Assembly (NCBI GenBank): GCA_910589035.1
Contig: CAJUSI010000015.1
Location: forward strand, 53,226-117,225
Source: an uncultured Acetatifactor sp.
GTDB taxonomy: Bacteria; Bacillota; Clostridia; Lachnospirales; Lachnospiraceae
DNA: 64,000 nucleotides
Direction of reading: 5' to 3'
How positions within the stretch are numbered: position 1 is the stretch's first letter; each line of letters begins with the position of its first letter. A program made the position numbers and the translations under genes. Positions 41,688 through 49,403 of the stretch are shown one piece after another. The notes beneath the pieces are model-generated. The model searched no databases, was not told where the DNA came from, and saw only the letters and a program-made list of their open reading frames with translations.

Positions 41688-43268
41688 TTACACCACAGCC
41701 TCAAAAATGGCTTTGCCGTTCCATGAAATTTCTTTCACTCCCGGCACTTTATTCTTGTTGAAGTTAAAGCTGAGCAGATAGCCCTTCTGCGCGTGATAGG
41801 ATTCCAGATAAGAACCCAGCTGCTCCTCTCCTCTTCTGTTGTACTCCTCCCCGCGCCATATCTTGATTTCTATAATGTACTGCCGCCCTCTATAATCCAC
41901 AATCACATCCGTGCGTCCCCGGTCCCTGGTTCGGGCCTCGATATAGTAATTGCCCACGCCATTGATGATTGGCTTTAAATACAGCAGGAAAAACTTCCTT
42001 CCGTTCTCCTCTATGAATTTCTCATCCGCGGAATGGTATAAGTCTCCCCAGTGGACTACAAATTTTTCCAGCAGCAGCTCCATATTCAGGCTGCCGTTCT
42101 GGATAAACTGGTTCCGGTCTGCCACTGCGGCCGAAAATGTCCTGTTGGAAACCTCTTCTTCCGATAAGAATAAATTATACAGAACCATCTCAAAAATTCT
42201 GTTTGCAACCATCATGGCCCCATTTACATTCTTTACAAAGCCAAACATAGATGCAAGCTGAATAATGTCATTATGCGGATTGAACACGACCCTTTCTCCT
42301 AAAAACAGCATGGAATAAAGCAATTCCCGCAGTTTTGGATAATCCTCCAGCTTATTGGTCAGGGAATCGAACAGCGTATTCTTCTCCATCAGCAGAATCT
42401 TCTCAGCCGCCAGCAATCCCTCCCTGCTCCATGCCGCCTGCCTGTCCGGAAATTCCCCGCTTCCCGCAATCTCCTCGTCCATAAGCTTGCAAAGCCTGGA
42501 CACCAGAAAGGGATAGCCGCAGGTTTCCTCGTACAGCAGCTGCGCCATCCGTCTCACATCCATCCCCGTATGGTAGTCCGCCTCATACTCGGCCAGCATC
42601 CCTGCTATGCCGTCTGCCTCCAGGTTCATATTCACATCAAACGAGGCGGCGATATTCCACGGACTGTTATGCTTATGCTCCGAGTCCGGGCGAACCTTCT
42701 GCTTCAGGTTCCTGATGTCATATACCCCCGCCAGAATCACCGAATGAAAAGTAGGAAAATCCTCCCTCTGCAGGTAATACCCCCGCAGAAGCGCCAGGAA
42801 ATCAAGGAACACCTGATTATTTGACGCGCTGTCCACCTCATCTATCAGCAGGACGACAGGCTTCGGCGCAGACGCGCAGAATTCACTCAGTTCTTCGAAC
42901 AGGACTGAGAGGGCACAGCCTTCCTCCCCATATTTTTTGATCCTGTCCAAAGCCTCCCCCGCCGCTTCCGGCACACGCCGCAGCATCATTGCGAACCGCC
43001 TGGCAAAGGCCGCTGAAAAAAACCGCTCCGTCTCAAAATCTGCCTGGGACAGAAACTGGAAATCAAGGCTGGCCACAATAAAATCCTCCTGCAGATAATC
43101 CTTCAGTGCCGCAAGGGTAGTTGTTTTCCCGTATTGTCTTCCACGGTTTATAACAAAATAGTGCTTCCGGTCTATCATCTTTCTGATTTCCGCAAGCCGC
43201 CCGTCCAGATTGACCATATAATGCTCCGATGGCCTGCATACACCTGTTACATTGAAATATTTTGCCAT
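41688..43268 (-). CDS. AAA ATPase with C-terminal PD-(D/E)XK nuclease-like domain
   Basis: A 526-residue protein. The P-loop is GRQYGKTT (43-50) and the Walker B segment is VVLLIDEVD near 140. The C-terminal 100 residues have TDVIVDYRGRQYIIEIKIWRG, the D...ExK core of a PD-(D/E)XK nuclease. Many near-identical architectures occur in multiple copies in gut Clostridia and Bacteroidetes; they are presumed mobile or defence-related, but no function is proven. Stand-alone gene. Confidence 0.85.
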   Translation of the reverse strand: MAKYFNVTGVCRPSEHYMVNLDGRLAEIRKMIDRKHYFVINRGRQYGKTTTLAALKDYLQEDFIVASLDFQFLSQADFETERFFSAAFARRFAMMLRRVPEAAGEALDRIKKYGEEGCALSVLFEELSEFCASAPKPVVLLIDEVDSASNNQVFLDFLALLRGYYLQREDFPTFHSVILAGVYDIRNLKQKVRPDSEHKHNSPWNIAASFDVNMNLEADGIAGMLAEYEADYHTGMDVRRMAQLLYEETCGYPFLVSRLCKLMDEEIAGSGEFPDRQAAWSREGLLAAEKILLMEKNTLFDSLTNKLEDYPKLRELLYSMLFLGERVVFNPHNDIIQLASMFGFVKNVNGAMMVANRIFEMVLYNLFLSEEEVSNRTFSAAVADRNQFIQNGSLNMELLLEKFVVHWGDLYHSADEKFIEENGRKFFLLYLKPIINGVGNYYIEARTRDRGRTDVIVDYRGRQYIIEIKIWRGEEYNRRGEEQLGSYLESYHAQKGYLLSFNFNKNKVPGVKEISWNGKAIFEAVV

Positions 43269-43467
43269 ACTGCCGCCTTTCTTTCCCTTTCATCTACATT
43301 GATTCCAAACCATACAGGGCAATCCCTTTTACATGCTTTCACTTTACCATAATGCACATGGACTATCAATGATTACAGCCTGCTTCTTTCAAATACTATT
43401 TATTGTAATACTCTGCAATATATGGCTAATCCTTTCTGTACAATCTGAAATCCTGTCTTCCGTATTG

Positions 43468-44022
43468 TTAATCCACTCCGTCAAAAATATCGCCTAATGT
43501 CATCTTGATGTGCGGAAATGCTTTCAGGCGGATCTCAGTCTCCGCATTATAATCCTCATCCTCTCTGTCCCCCTGGAACATATAGCTCTGTTCCAGGGCA
43601 TACTTCCCGTCCTGCAGATAGTATATTTCTATGGTCCCCACCGGAGAGACAATCCAATATTCTTCTACCCCTGCCTGTTCATAAATGTCCTTTTTCTCTG
43701 TCCGGTCTCTCTTTGCCGTGGAGTGGCTCAGCGTCTCGGCAATGAATTTAGGGACACCGCTGTATGCGCCGCCCTTTAAATGCTTCCTGTCGCATATGAT
43801 CATGATGTCCGGGCATACATAATCATCATTTACATCCGGATGATACTGGAAGTCAAGGTTTTCCATGGACACGCGGCAGATGCTGTTCACGAGCCCATTT
43901 GCGATTATCCTGTGGATATTGCCATCCACGACAAAATGCCTGTACCCGGGAGACGGCGACATATCGCAAATCACGCCATCTATTTTTTCGTCTCTTTTTC
44001 GTTCAAATTCCGCTAATCCCAT
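43468..44022 (-). CDS. Uma2 family (DUF820) endonuclease-like protein
   Basis: A 184-residue protein of the restriction endonuclease-like fold. PDIMIICDR and the strand-helix FIAETLSHSTAKRDRTEKK give the expected acidic and lysine positions, and EYWIVSP is typical. Uma2 proteins are widespread and of uncertain function, possibly transposon-derived. It lies in the accessory 41-49 kb region with no operon partner. Confidence 0.88.
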   Translation of the reverse strand: MGLAEFERKRDEKIDGVICDMSPSPGYRHFVVDGNIHRIIANGLVNSICRVSMENLDFQYHPDVNDDYVCPDIMIICDRKHLKGGAYSGVPKFIAETLSHSTAKRDRTEKKDIYEQAGVEEYWIVSPVGTIEIYYLQDGKYALEQSYMFQGDREDEDYNAETEIRLKAFPHIKMTLGDIFDGVD

Positions 44023-44228
44023 GCCAGTACCTCTCTTTTTGCCAAAATACCTTTCCGCCTTGTGAGCCAGCCGTCCCCAGGCGGCTCTGTCATTGTAGCA
44101 CTGTCATGATTAGTTTAACATGGTTTCCTGAATCCAACAACACCATATTTGATTATTCGCGGCACGCGTCCGGGGCTGGCATATTTGCTGCCCGGGCAGC
44201 CTGGCCCGGGGAAACAGCAATCCGGGAT

Positions 44229-45464
44229 TTAAACCCGGCAGGAAGCGCTTATCGCCTCCAGAGCCTCCTCTTCCAGCTCTTTGCTTCTTAGCAGGATGCC
44301 GATATAGGCCTGGCGCATGGCCCTGGCTTCCGCTGCGTCCACAGGGGTCCTGGGCATCATTTCGTGAATGCATTTTTCACACATGGACAGCATCTCTTCA
44401 TATTTTGAGATTGCGATGGTGCATGCGCTTTTGTCGATGTCCGGTATCAGATGCGTACAGAGCTCCAAGAACTGCCTGATTCGAAGCTTTCCCTCATAGT
44501 GTATGAAAATATGCGGGAACATGCATTGGATGTCCACCATGTCCTGATTCGTCTCCCTGCGGAGCTCTTCGCACCAATTATCGTAGATGACCAGTCCATG
44601 GCCCACAAGCGGCTGGTCGAAAGAATGTATCTTATTGCGCAAAAGGAGATATCCCTTATGCAGAGCTTCCCTGCATTTATCCACGACAGAATCCGTTCTG
44701 GAACCAGGCTTCACCAGCAGCAGGTCGGAGTCTTTCCCATACCACTCAGGGAAGCTTTTCAGATTCTCAAAAGACATGACGGCATTCTTCTCATCATCGC
44801 CGTCCAGAAAAGAGATTCCCTTCAAGATCCTGCCCTGGTGGGAAAATCCTGTGGCCAGTATGGTGTCGGTGTATTCTTTGGGGATAACGATTATCGGATA
44901 TCCGCTTTCTATGTGCTTCATGGCCATGCTGATATATTCTTCCTGCGAATGGTCCGCTCTGGCATGAACCTCGCAGGTCAGTCCGTATACTCCAAGGCAG
45001 CTCTCCCAAATATCCTCGGGCTCCCAGGAATAGCCGAAGCAGCTGCCGGTAAACGCGGACTGCAGAATGTATTCCGTGTCGTCATTTATCTGCCGGTTCA
45101 TCGTGCATTTCCGCTCCTCAAGTCCCATGAAGAGCTTGATTGCTGTCAGTATCGCGGGCTTCGACATGCTGCGGGGCCAGGTTTTGCCCGTGAAATCCGC
45201 AATGGAAGCGTATGGCAGCAGTATGTGTTCAAAGTTGGCATTCGCGGCAGGCACAGGCGCCGGGAAGAGGATTTGGTCTATGGTACATCCCAGCAGCTCT
45301 GTCAGCTCCACAAGGACAGACAGCTCCGGCATGGTATGGCCGTTCTCCCATTTGCTCACGGCCTGGGGGCTGATGTTCAATTCTCTGGCTATGTCCTCCT
45401 GGGTCAGGTCTTTGCTTTTTCGAAGCAGCGCGATCTGCTTCCCCGCTTTCACATTATCGAACAT
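44229..45464 (-). CDS. XRE-type regulator with papain-like C-terminal domain
   Basis: A 411-residue protein. An N-terminal helix-turn-helix (IALLRKSKDLTQEDIARELN, then ISPQAVSKWENG) is followed by a domain containing FTGSCFGYSWEPEDIWESCL, YPIIVIPKEYTD and LVIYDNWCEELRR. I think it resembles BtrH/peptidase C39-like folds in which a conserved Cys begins a helix. This would make it a regulator that senses or processes a small ligand; the assignment is tentative. The start has GGGAG upstream. It stands alone. Confidence 0.75.
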   Translation of the reverse strand: MFDNVKAGKQIALLRKSKDLTQEDIARELNISPQAVSKWENGHTMPELSVLVELTELLGCTIDQILFPAPVPAANANFEHILLPYASIADFTGKTWPRSMSKPAILTAIKLFMGLEERKCTMNRQINDDTEYILQSAFTGSCFGYSWEPEDIWESCLGVYGLTCEVHARADHSQEEYISMAMKHIESGYPIIVIPKEYTDTILATGFSHQGRILKGISFLDGDDEKNAVMSFENLKSFPEWYGKDSDLLLVKPGSRTDSVVDKCREALHKGYLLLRNKIHSFDQPLVGHGLVIYDNWCEELRRETNQDMVDIQCMFPHIFIHYEGKLRIRQFLELCTHLIPDIDKSACTIAISKYEEMLSMCEKCIHEMMPRTPVDAAEARAMRQAYIGILLRSKELEEEALEAISASCRV

Positions 45465-45608
45465 TTCCGTCTCCCTTCCTGCTATTCCGGCCGGATTTGC
45501 CTCCCAGCGGAATAGCGGCTGTGTTTTCTCTTCTATTATTGTACGGAAATACGGCTGGTTTGACCATACCTGTGAGGTTGAACGCAGGTTTCGGAACTCA
45601 ACTTAAAG

Positions 45609-45905
45609 TTAAGTTCCACAATTTAATTGTTCATTTGTCAGCATCAAATGATTTCCAGCTATGGTATATTCCCGTTCTATGTACGCATCTGTTATCGGAA
45701 ACATGTCCTGTATCAAAAATGCACTCTGCCTGCTATCATCCAATTTCACAATATGGATAATGTCACAGGATCTTCCCGCTTTTTCTTTCTTCTCTATAAT
45801 TCGCTTATATTTATCAATTTGACTGGACAAAGGTATCATCCAGTAAATTCCTGCACTTGTATCTTCAAAACAATAATAATGTGGTCTGTTCCCTGCTTTC
45901 TTCAT
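45609..45905 (-). CDS. Type III toxin-antitoxin toxin (CptN/ToxN-like RNase)
   Basis: A 98-residue protein from the ATG at 45905 (GAGG seven bases upstream), beginning MKKAGNRPHYYCFEDTSAGI. The segments YWMIPLSSQIDKYKRIIEKK and SAFLIQDMFPITDAYI are as I recall them from the endoribonuclease toxins of type III systems. Family members are about 150 residues, so this one may be truncated at its C terminus after LMLTNEQLNCGT. It is preceded by a terminator, a probable pseudoknot RNA and a promoter in the exact type III order. The toxin cleaves RNA and is held inactive by the small RNA. Confidence 0.65.
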   Translation of the reverse strand: MKKAGNRPHYYCFEDTSAGIYWMIPLSSQIDKYKRIIEKKEKAGRSCDIIHIVKLDDSRQSAFLIQDMFPITDAYIEREYTIAGNHLMLTNEQLNCGT

Positions 45906-45924
45906 TCGCTTGTCCTCATTATGG

Positions 45925-45954
45925 AAAAAGTCCTCCGCCTTACGGCGAAGGACT
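45925..45954 (-). terminator. Terminator between antitoxin RNA and toxin
   Basis: AGTCCTTCGCC-gtaa-GGCGGAGGACT, an 11-bp stem with one mismatch followed by TTTTT. In type III systems an attenuating terminator here sets the ratio of RNA antitoxin to toxin message. Confidence 0.85.
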
Positions 45955-46012
45955 ATACTTTCAACCCGACCATTTATATACCACACATCGGTCAGTGGTA
46001 AACTTTCCTTAT
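45925..46012 (-). ncRNA. Probable type III antitoxin RNA (pseudoknot)
   Basis: The predicted transcript from the promoter to the terminator is about 88 bases. TACCAC pairs with GTGGTA to form a hairpin whose loop holds TGACC, and TGGTC a little downstream can pair with it, giving an H-type pseudoknot. GAAAGTTTA before and GAAAGTATA after the knot are 45 bases apart and mark one full repeat unit and the start of a second. Type III antitoxins are tandem pseudoknots cut by the toxin in A-rich positions between units. Confidence 0.55.
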
Positions 46013-46018
46013 ACCTCT

Positions 46019-46047
46019 ATACTAGCAGGCACAAAGAGGAAAGTCAA
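46019..46047 (-). promoter_or_regulatory. Promoter of the type III locus
   Basis: TTGACT (46047-46042) and TAGTAT (46024-46019) on the minus strand, 17 bases apart, a strong vegetative promoter driving the antitoxin RNA. Confidence 0.75.
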
Positions 46048-46082
46048 TAGGGCTTTCCCTTAAAATTTTATGCAGATAGGAG

Positions 46083-46562
46083 CTAATTATTCTCTAAATC
46101 AATTTCTTTTTCCTGTAATTGCTCAATATCGTAGACATACCACTCGTCTTCCGCTGGCCGGAAACCTATGGACCAAAACATCCTCTGGCTCTGCTTATTG
46201 AATGCGTAGATGTTGGCTCTGACCTGGCGCATTCCTTTTTCCTTTGCCAGTTCGATCATGTTCCATACGCATTTGCGGCCGATGTGGCGATTCTGATATT
46301 CCCTGCAGATGACGATGGCGATTTCGGAATTGTCCCGAAGCGAAACATCTCCGATCAGCTTGCCCTTATACTGAATATAAAAGCATTCGCCATGGGAGCT
46401 GAGGAAATCATACATGGCCCTGAGCCTGTCCCTTGAATATACGTGGTCAATATTATCCACCTGCCTGCACAGCTCTTTATCCTGATACCATGCAATGGCG
46501 ATGTCCTCGTTTGGATAATATGGCACCAGCAGGATATGGTCATCGACTTTTCGCTGATCCAT
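46083..46562 (-). CDS. GNAT family N-acetyltransferase
   Basis: A 159-residue acetyltransferase from the ATG at 46562 (AGGAGG seven bases upstream; the longer frame is spurious). Motif A is YQNRHIGRKCVWNMIELAKE, with a C-terminal FNKQSQRMFWSIGFRPAEDE typical of RimJ/L-like enzymes. Substrate unknown. A decayed copy of its C terminus lies 1.9 kb away at 48054-48119. It follows the 359-residue gene by 80 bases. Confidence 0.85.
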   Translation of the reverse strand: MDQRKVDDHILLVPYYPNEDIAIAWYQDKELCRQVDNIDHVYSRDRLRAMYDFLSSHGECFYIQYKGKLIGDVSLRDNSEIAIVICREYQNRHIGRKCVWNMIELAKEKGMRQVRANIYAFNKQSQRMFWSIGFRPAEDEWYVYDIEQLQEKEIDLENN

Positions 46563-46642
46563 TTTAAAACCTCCTGAGTCCTCAGCCCGGTCTGTGCCTA
46601 AGGATACCCCTATTCCGCCAGACGCCAGAATAAGTTTGGCTA

Positions 46643-47722
46643 TCACGAGCCGATATTCCTGTATTTTCTCAACACATATAGCCCCCTGTCCATATCATGC
46701 CCGTCAGGGTTCACTATCTCCGCCCGGTTTGACAATCCGCAGATGCGCCGGGGCTCCTCGCCGAAATAAACCCTCCTGTTGTTTGGACATTTGCACAGCC
46801 TCTCGGGGAACTGCTTTTTAAACCATTGGAACAAGTCGAAGTCTTCCTTGTATAAAATCTTTGCAAACCCATTGATATTCTGAAAATGGTTGAAATAAAT
46901 GCACAGCATGAAGTATTCATGATCCGCATAGAAACCGCATATATTTTTCCCCTTATATACATATTCAACTTTCCACTTAAAATCTGAGACGATTCCCCTA
47001 AGCGGTTTTATCCTTGCTTTGACCTTCAGCTCCGACAGATTGTTTTCCAGCTTATTGACAGCTTCAACACTTCCTGCAGACAGCGTTTTGCATATGTCTT
47101 CCACACTTGGGATTGGGGAATATGCATTTTTGAAATCAAGGCGGAGAAAATTCATCCATTTATATTTGCTCTCAGGCGCCTTGCACAGATACGCCATGCC
47201 CTCCATCATCTGGGGGTATTCTCTGTGGACAATATGGACTGTATCCCCGTTTTCAGAGACTTGGATTCCCCGTTTTGACAGTTTTTCATATCGCCCGGCA
47301 TTATATTTCGCTTCATGGATGCGGTTCATCTGCTCTATGACATCGAAGTAATCTCCCTTCCGTACCACCAATGCGCCTGTCCCAGCGTCAATCCCCTTGC
47401 TGGCGACGCCTATGCGATAGAGATACAGGGCATAAAACTGTATGGCCTGCTGAAACGTATTTCTCAGTGTGCTTTCCCTGGAATCTGCCGAATGCTGCTT
47501 CTCTTTTTTCTCCTTGCTTTCCCGCTCTTTTAATTTCGCCATGTAGTCCTCATATGGCTTCGGGAACACCATATACTCCTCCGGCCTTTCATACATTTCA
47601 CGATAGAGGGAAAGCATGAATTGATAAAATTGTAGCTGCCCGTCCTCTTGCTGATTCGACATTTCAAAGGGGGCAATCATATCTATGCAATGTCTGATTG
47701 AGGCCTGTGCATATGTCTCCAT
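46643..47722 (-). CDS. Hypothetical protein, 359 residues
   Basis: A soluble protein beginning METYAQASIRHCIDMIAPFE with GGGAGG before the ATG. Residues 60-80 are a charged coiled segment (KLKERESKEKKEKQHS). The C-terminal 130 residues contain PLRGIVSDFKWKVEYVYKGK and PNNRRVYFGEEPRRICGLSN, which is reminiscent of DUF3788-type domains, but I am not sure. No catalytic signature. Accessory region. Confidence 0.7.
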   Translation of the reverse strand: METYAQASIRHCIDMIAPFEMSNQQEDGQLQFYQFMLSLYREMYERPEEYMVFPKPYEDYMAKLKERESKEKKEKQHSADSRESTLRNTFQQAIQFYALYLYRIGVASKGIDAGTGALVVRKGDYFDVIEQMNRIHEAKYNAGRYEKLSKRGIQVSENGDTVHIVHREYPQMMEGMAYLCKAPESKYKWMNFLRLDFKNAYSPIPSVEDICKTLSAGSVEAVNKLENNLSELKVKARIKPLRGIVSDFKWKVEYVYKGKNICGFYADHEYFMLCIYFNHFQNINGFAKILYKEDFDLFQWFKKQFPERLCKCPNNRRVYFGEEPRRICGLSNRAEIVNPDGHDMDRGLYVLRKYRNIGS

Positions 47723-48124
47723 TTTTTACCTCCCTATATTGTCAAGTGATTTTCCTTAAAAAAACAAGGAATTTTGTGTTTCATATCTCAGATGAATGAA
47801 CCAAGGAGATGGACATTTCTCTGTATCTGGTACGAAAATAGAGGCAATAGGGTACACGAAGTAGAACGTCTTGGTTTTTCGCTCTACATGGCCTTGTGTA
47901 TACCCTTCCTTCTACGGCGGCGAACCTCCCATCTCTACCAGGATCTCCGTCTCACGGGTCCTAACTTCCTTCGTTCCGCCTGTCCATAACCAGGGTGCCA
48001 GCTTAGCTCCATTTGCTGTTTCCTCTTAACCGGAGCCCATAATTTTGCATAACTCACTCTTCCACTGGCCGAAAGTCTATCGGCTGGAACCTCCTCTGAC
48101 TCTAATGGCTATGTATTGCAGAAC
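47723..48124. other. Intergenic region without an intact gene
   Basis: This 400-base gap contains no convincing ORF. Its right end (48054-48119) is a GNAT remnant. The middle (about 47790-47990) has a 71-codon plus-strand frame with biased composition that I do not recognise and would not annotate. It may be the scar of a deleted mobile element. Confidence 0.5.
48054..48119 (-). pseudogene. Remnant of a GNAT C terminus
   Basis: On the minus strand the frame reads AIHSH, a stop, then SQRRFQPIDFRPVEE and a stop. This aligns with SQRMFWSIGFRPAEDE of the GNAT protein at 46083-46562. It is a decayed duplicate fragment, five bases beyond the stop of the tandem GNAT gene. Confidence 0.55.
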
Positions 48125-49129
48125 CTATAGATTCTTAGACAAATATAACACCAACGTCCCATCCTCCACTTCGGACATGACAAACTCGTCATAGCCCCAG
48201 TGGAGATAGATTCCCAGGTTTCTGGTCATGTGGGCCTCTACTCCGATGGTCAGCCTCCGGCAGCCGGCCTCTGCGGCGTACTTTTCCATCAGCTTCACAA
48301 GACGGGAGATATGTCCCTGTCCTTCATAGGCCTTCTCTATCCTCAGGGCATTGATGTTTGCCGTCGTTTGGCCATCCGCCAGCAATGTCCGCCCGTCTAT
48401 GGCGCGGCATTCCGGCTCAAAGAGCAGCGTGCCCTCCCCTACAGGCTCTCCGTCAAGGGATACCAGAAAGGATTTCGACTTGTCTGACATATGGTAGTCT
48501 ATGTATTCCTTCCTCCATCTTACCCAGTCTTCATCCCCCTTGTTATTTTCAATGTTCTTCTCCCATATCCTCTCCAGCCCCGGCAGCGAGGCGATTCCAT
48601 AGGTCCATTCCATGCTGTGTCCCTCCAAAGAAAACCACTTTCCCATTTTGGCTTTTCCGCCTTTACACCCATCGATGGCCATAATGTAAATCTGGCAGGG
48701 ATTCGCCTCATCCCAGAGCATCGGGAACACTTCCAGCTCCTGAAAACCCGACGAGAGATAGAATCTGTTGGTATCATCGTAGATATCGTATCGGCCCATC
48801 TGGACGGTCTTTACCTGGAGGAAAGAGTATCCTGTCTGCCTGGCTTTTTCCTTTGCTTCTTCAAAGAGCTTTCGGCCAATGCCCTGTCTGTGGTATTCCC
48901 TCAGCACGCCCATTACCGCCAGTTCAGCCGTATGTCGGCCCGTTTCTTTCAGGTAGAGGAATCCCACGGGCTTTTCATCATCATATGCGCAGAAGAAAGG
49001 CTTTCCCCTGCTGCCGGCAATGTATTCCTCCCGGGCCTGGGGGATGCCGAACCAGTCCGGGAGGGATTCCAATATGGTCCTTGCAATCTTTCCTTTCTCT
49101 GCATCGCTGTCAATCTGCCTTATAAGCAT
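48125..49129 (-). CDS. Tandem GNAT acetyltransferase (two domains)
   Basis: A 334-residue protein made of two GNAT domains. The first has motif A LREYHRQGIGRKLFEEAKEK (about 76-95) and a following strand for a substrate pocket. The second (about 175-330) has YEGQGHISRLVKLMEKYAAE and AHMTRNLGIYLHWGYDEFVM. Two-domain GNAT proteins include mycothiol synthase-like and aminoglycoside-type enzymes; the target here is unknown. A promoter lies 206 bases upstream. Confidence 0.85.
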   Translation of the reverse strand: MLIRQIDSDAEKGKIARTILESLPDWFGIPQAREEYIAGSRGKPFFCAYDDEKPVGFLYLKETGRHTAELAVMGVLREYHRQGIGRKLFEEAKEKARQTGYSFLQVKTVQMGRYDIYDDTNRFYLSSGFQELEVFPMLWDEANPCQIYIMAIDGCKGGKAKMGKWFSLEGHSMEWTYGIASLPGLERIWEKNIENNKGDEDWVRWRKEYIDYHMSDKSKSFLVSLDGEPVGEGTLLFEPECRAIDGRTLLADGQTTANINALRIEKAYEGQGHISRLVKLMEKYAAEAGCRRLTIGVEAHMTRNLGIYLHWGYDEFVMSEVEDGTLVLYLSKNL

Positions 49130-49334
49130 AATACTCCCCCTTGGTTCCTCAGCCCTGCCTGTCTCCTCTTATCATCGTCATGGTTTCTGTCATACCGGCC
49201 GCTGCCGAATGCCCTCCCGGCTATGGATGCCCACTGTCTGGCCACAGCTAAGGCTGTTTCATTTTCAGGGTCGAAAAGTCTTATCCATGCAGAACTTTAC
49301 CGGAAACTCCTGAATTCTGCCGTAGCTTACTTTT

Positions 49335-49362
49335 ATTATACACAGCGCCCGATGAAATACAA
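49335..49362 (-). promoter_or_regulatory. Promoter of the tandem GNAT gene
   Basis: TTGTAT (49362-49357) and TATAAT (49340-49335) with a 16-base spacer on the minus strand. The 200-base leader contains no obvious structured element. Confidence 0.65.
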
Positions 49363-49403
49363 TAAAAAAGGACCGGCGAAAATATGGCTGAATTTCGGCA
49401 GCT

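Noticed and set aside
47774..47989. 71-codon plus-strand ORF in the gap before the tandem GNAT gene
   Set aside because: Composition is irregular, there is no ribosome site, and no family is recognisable. Left as unexplained intergenic DNA.
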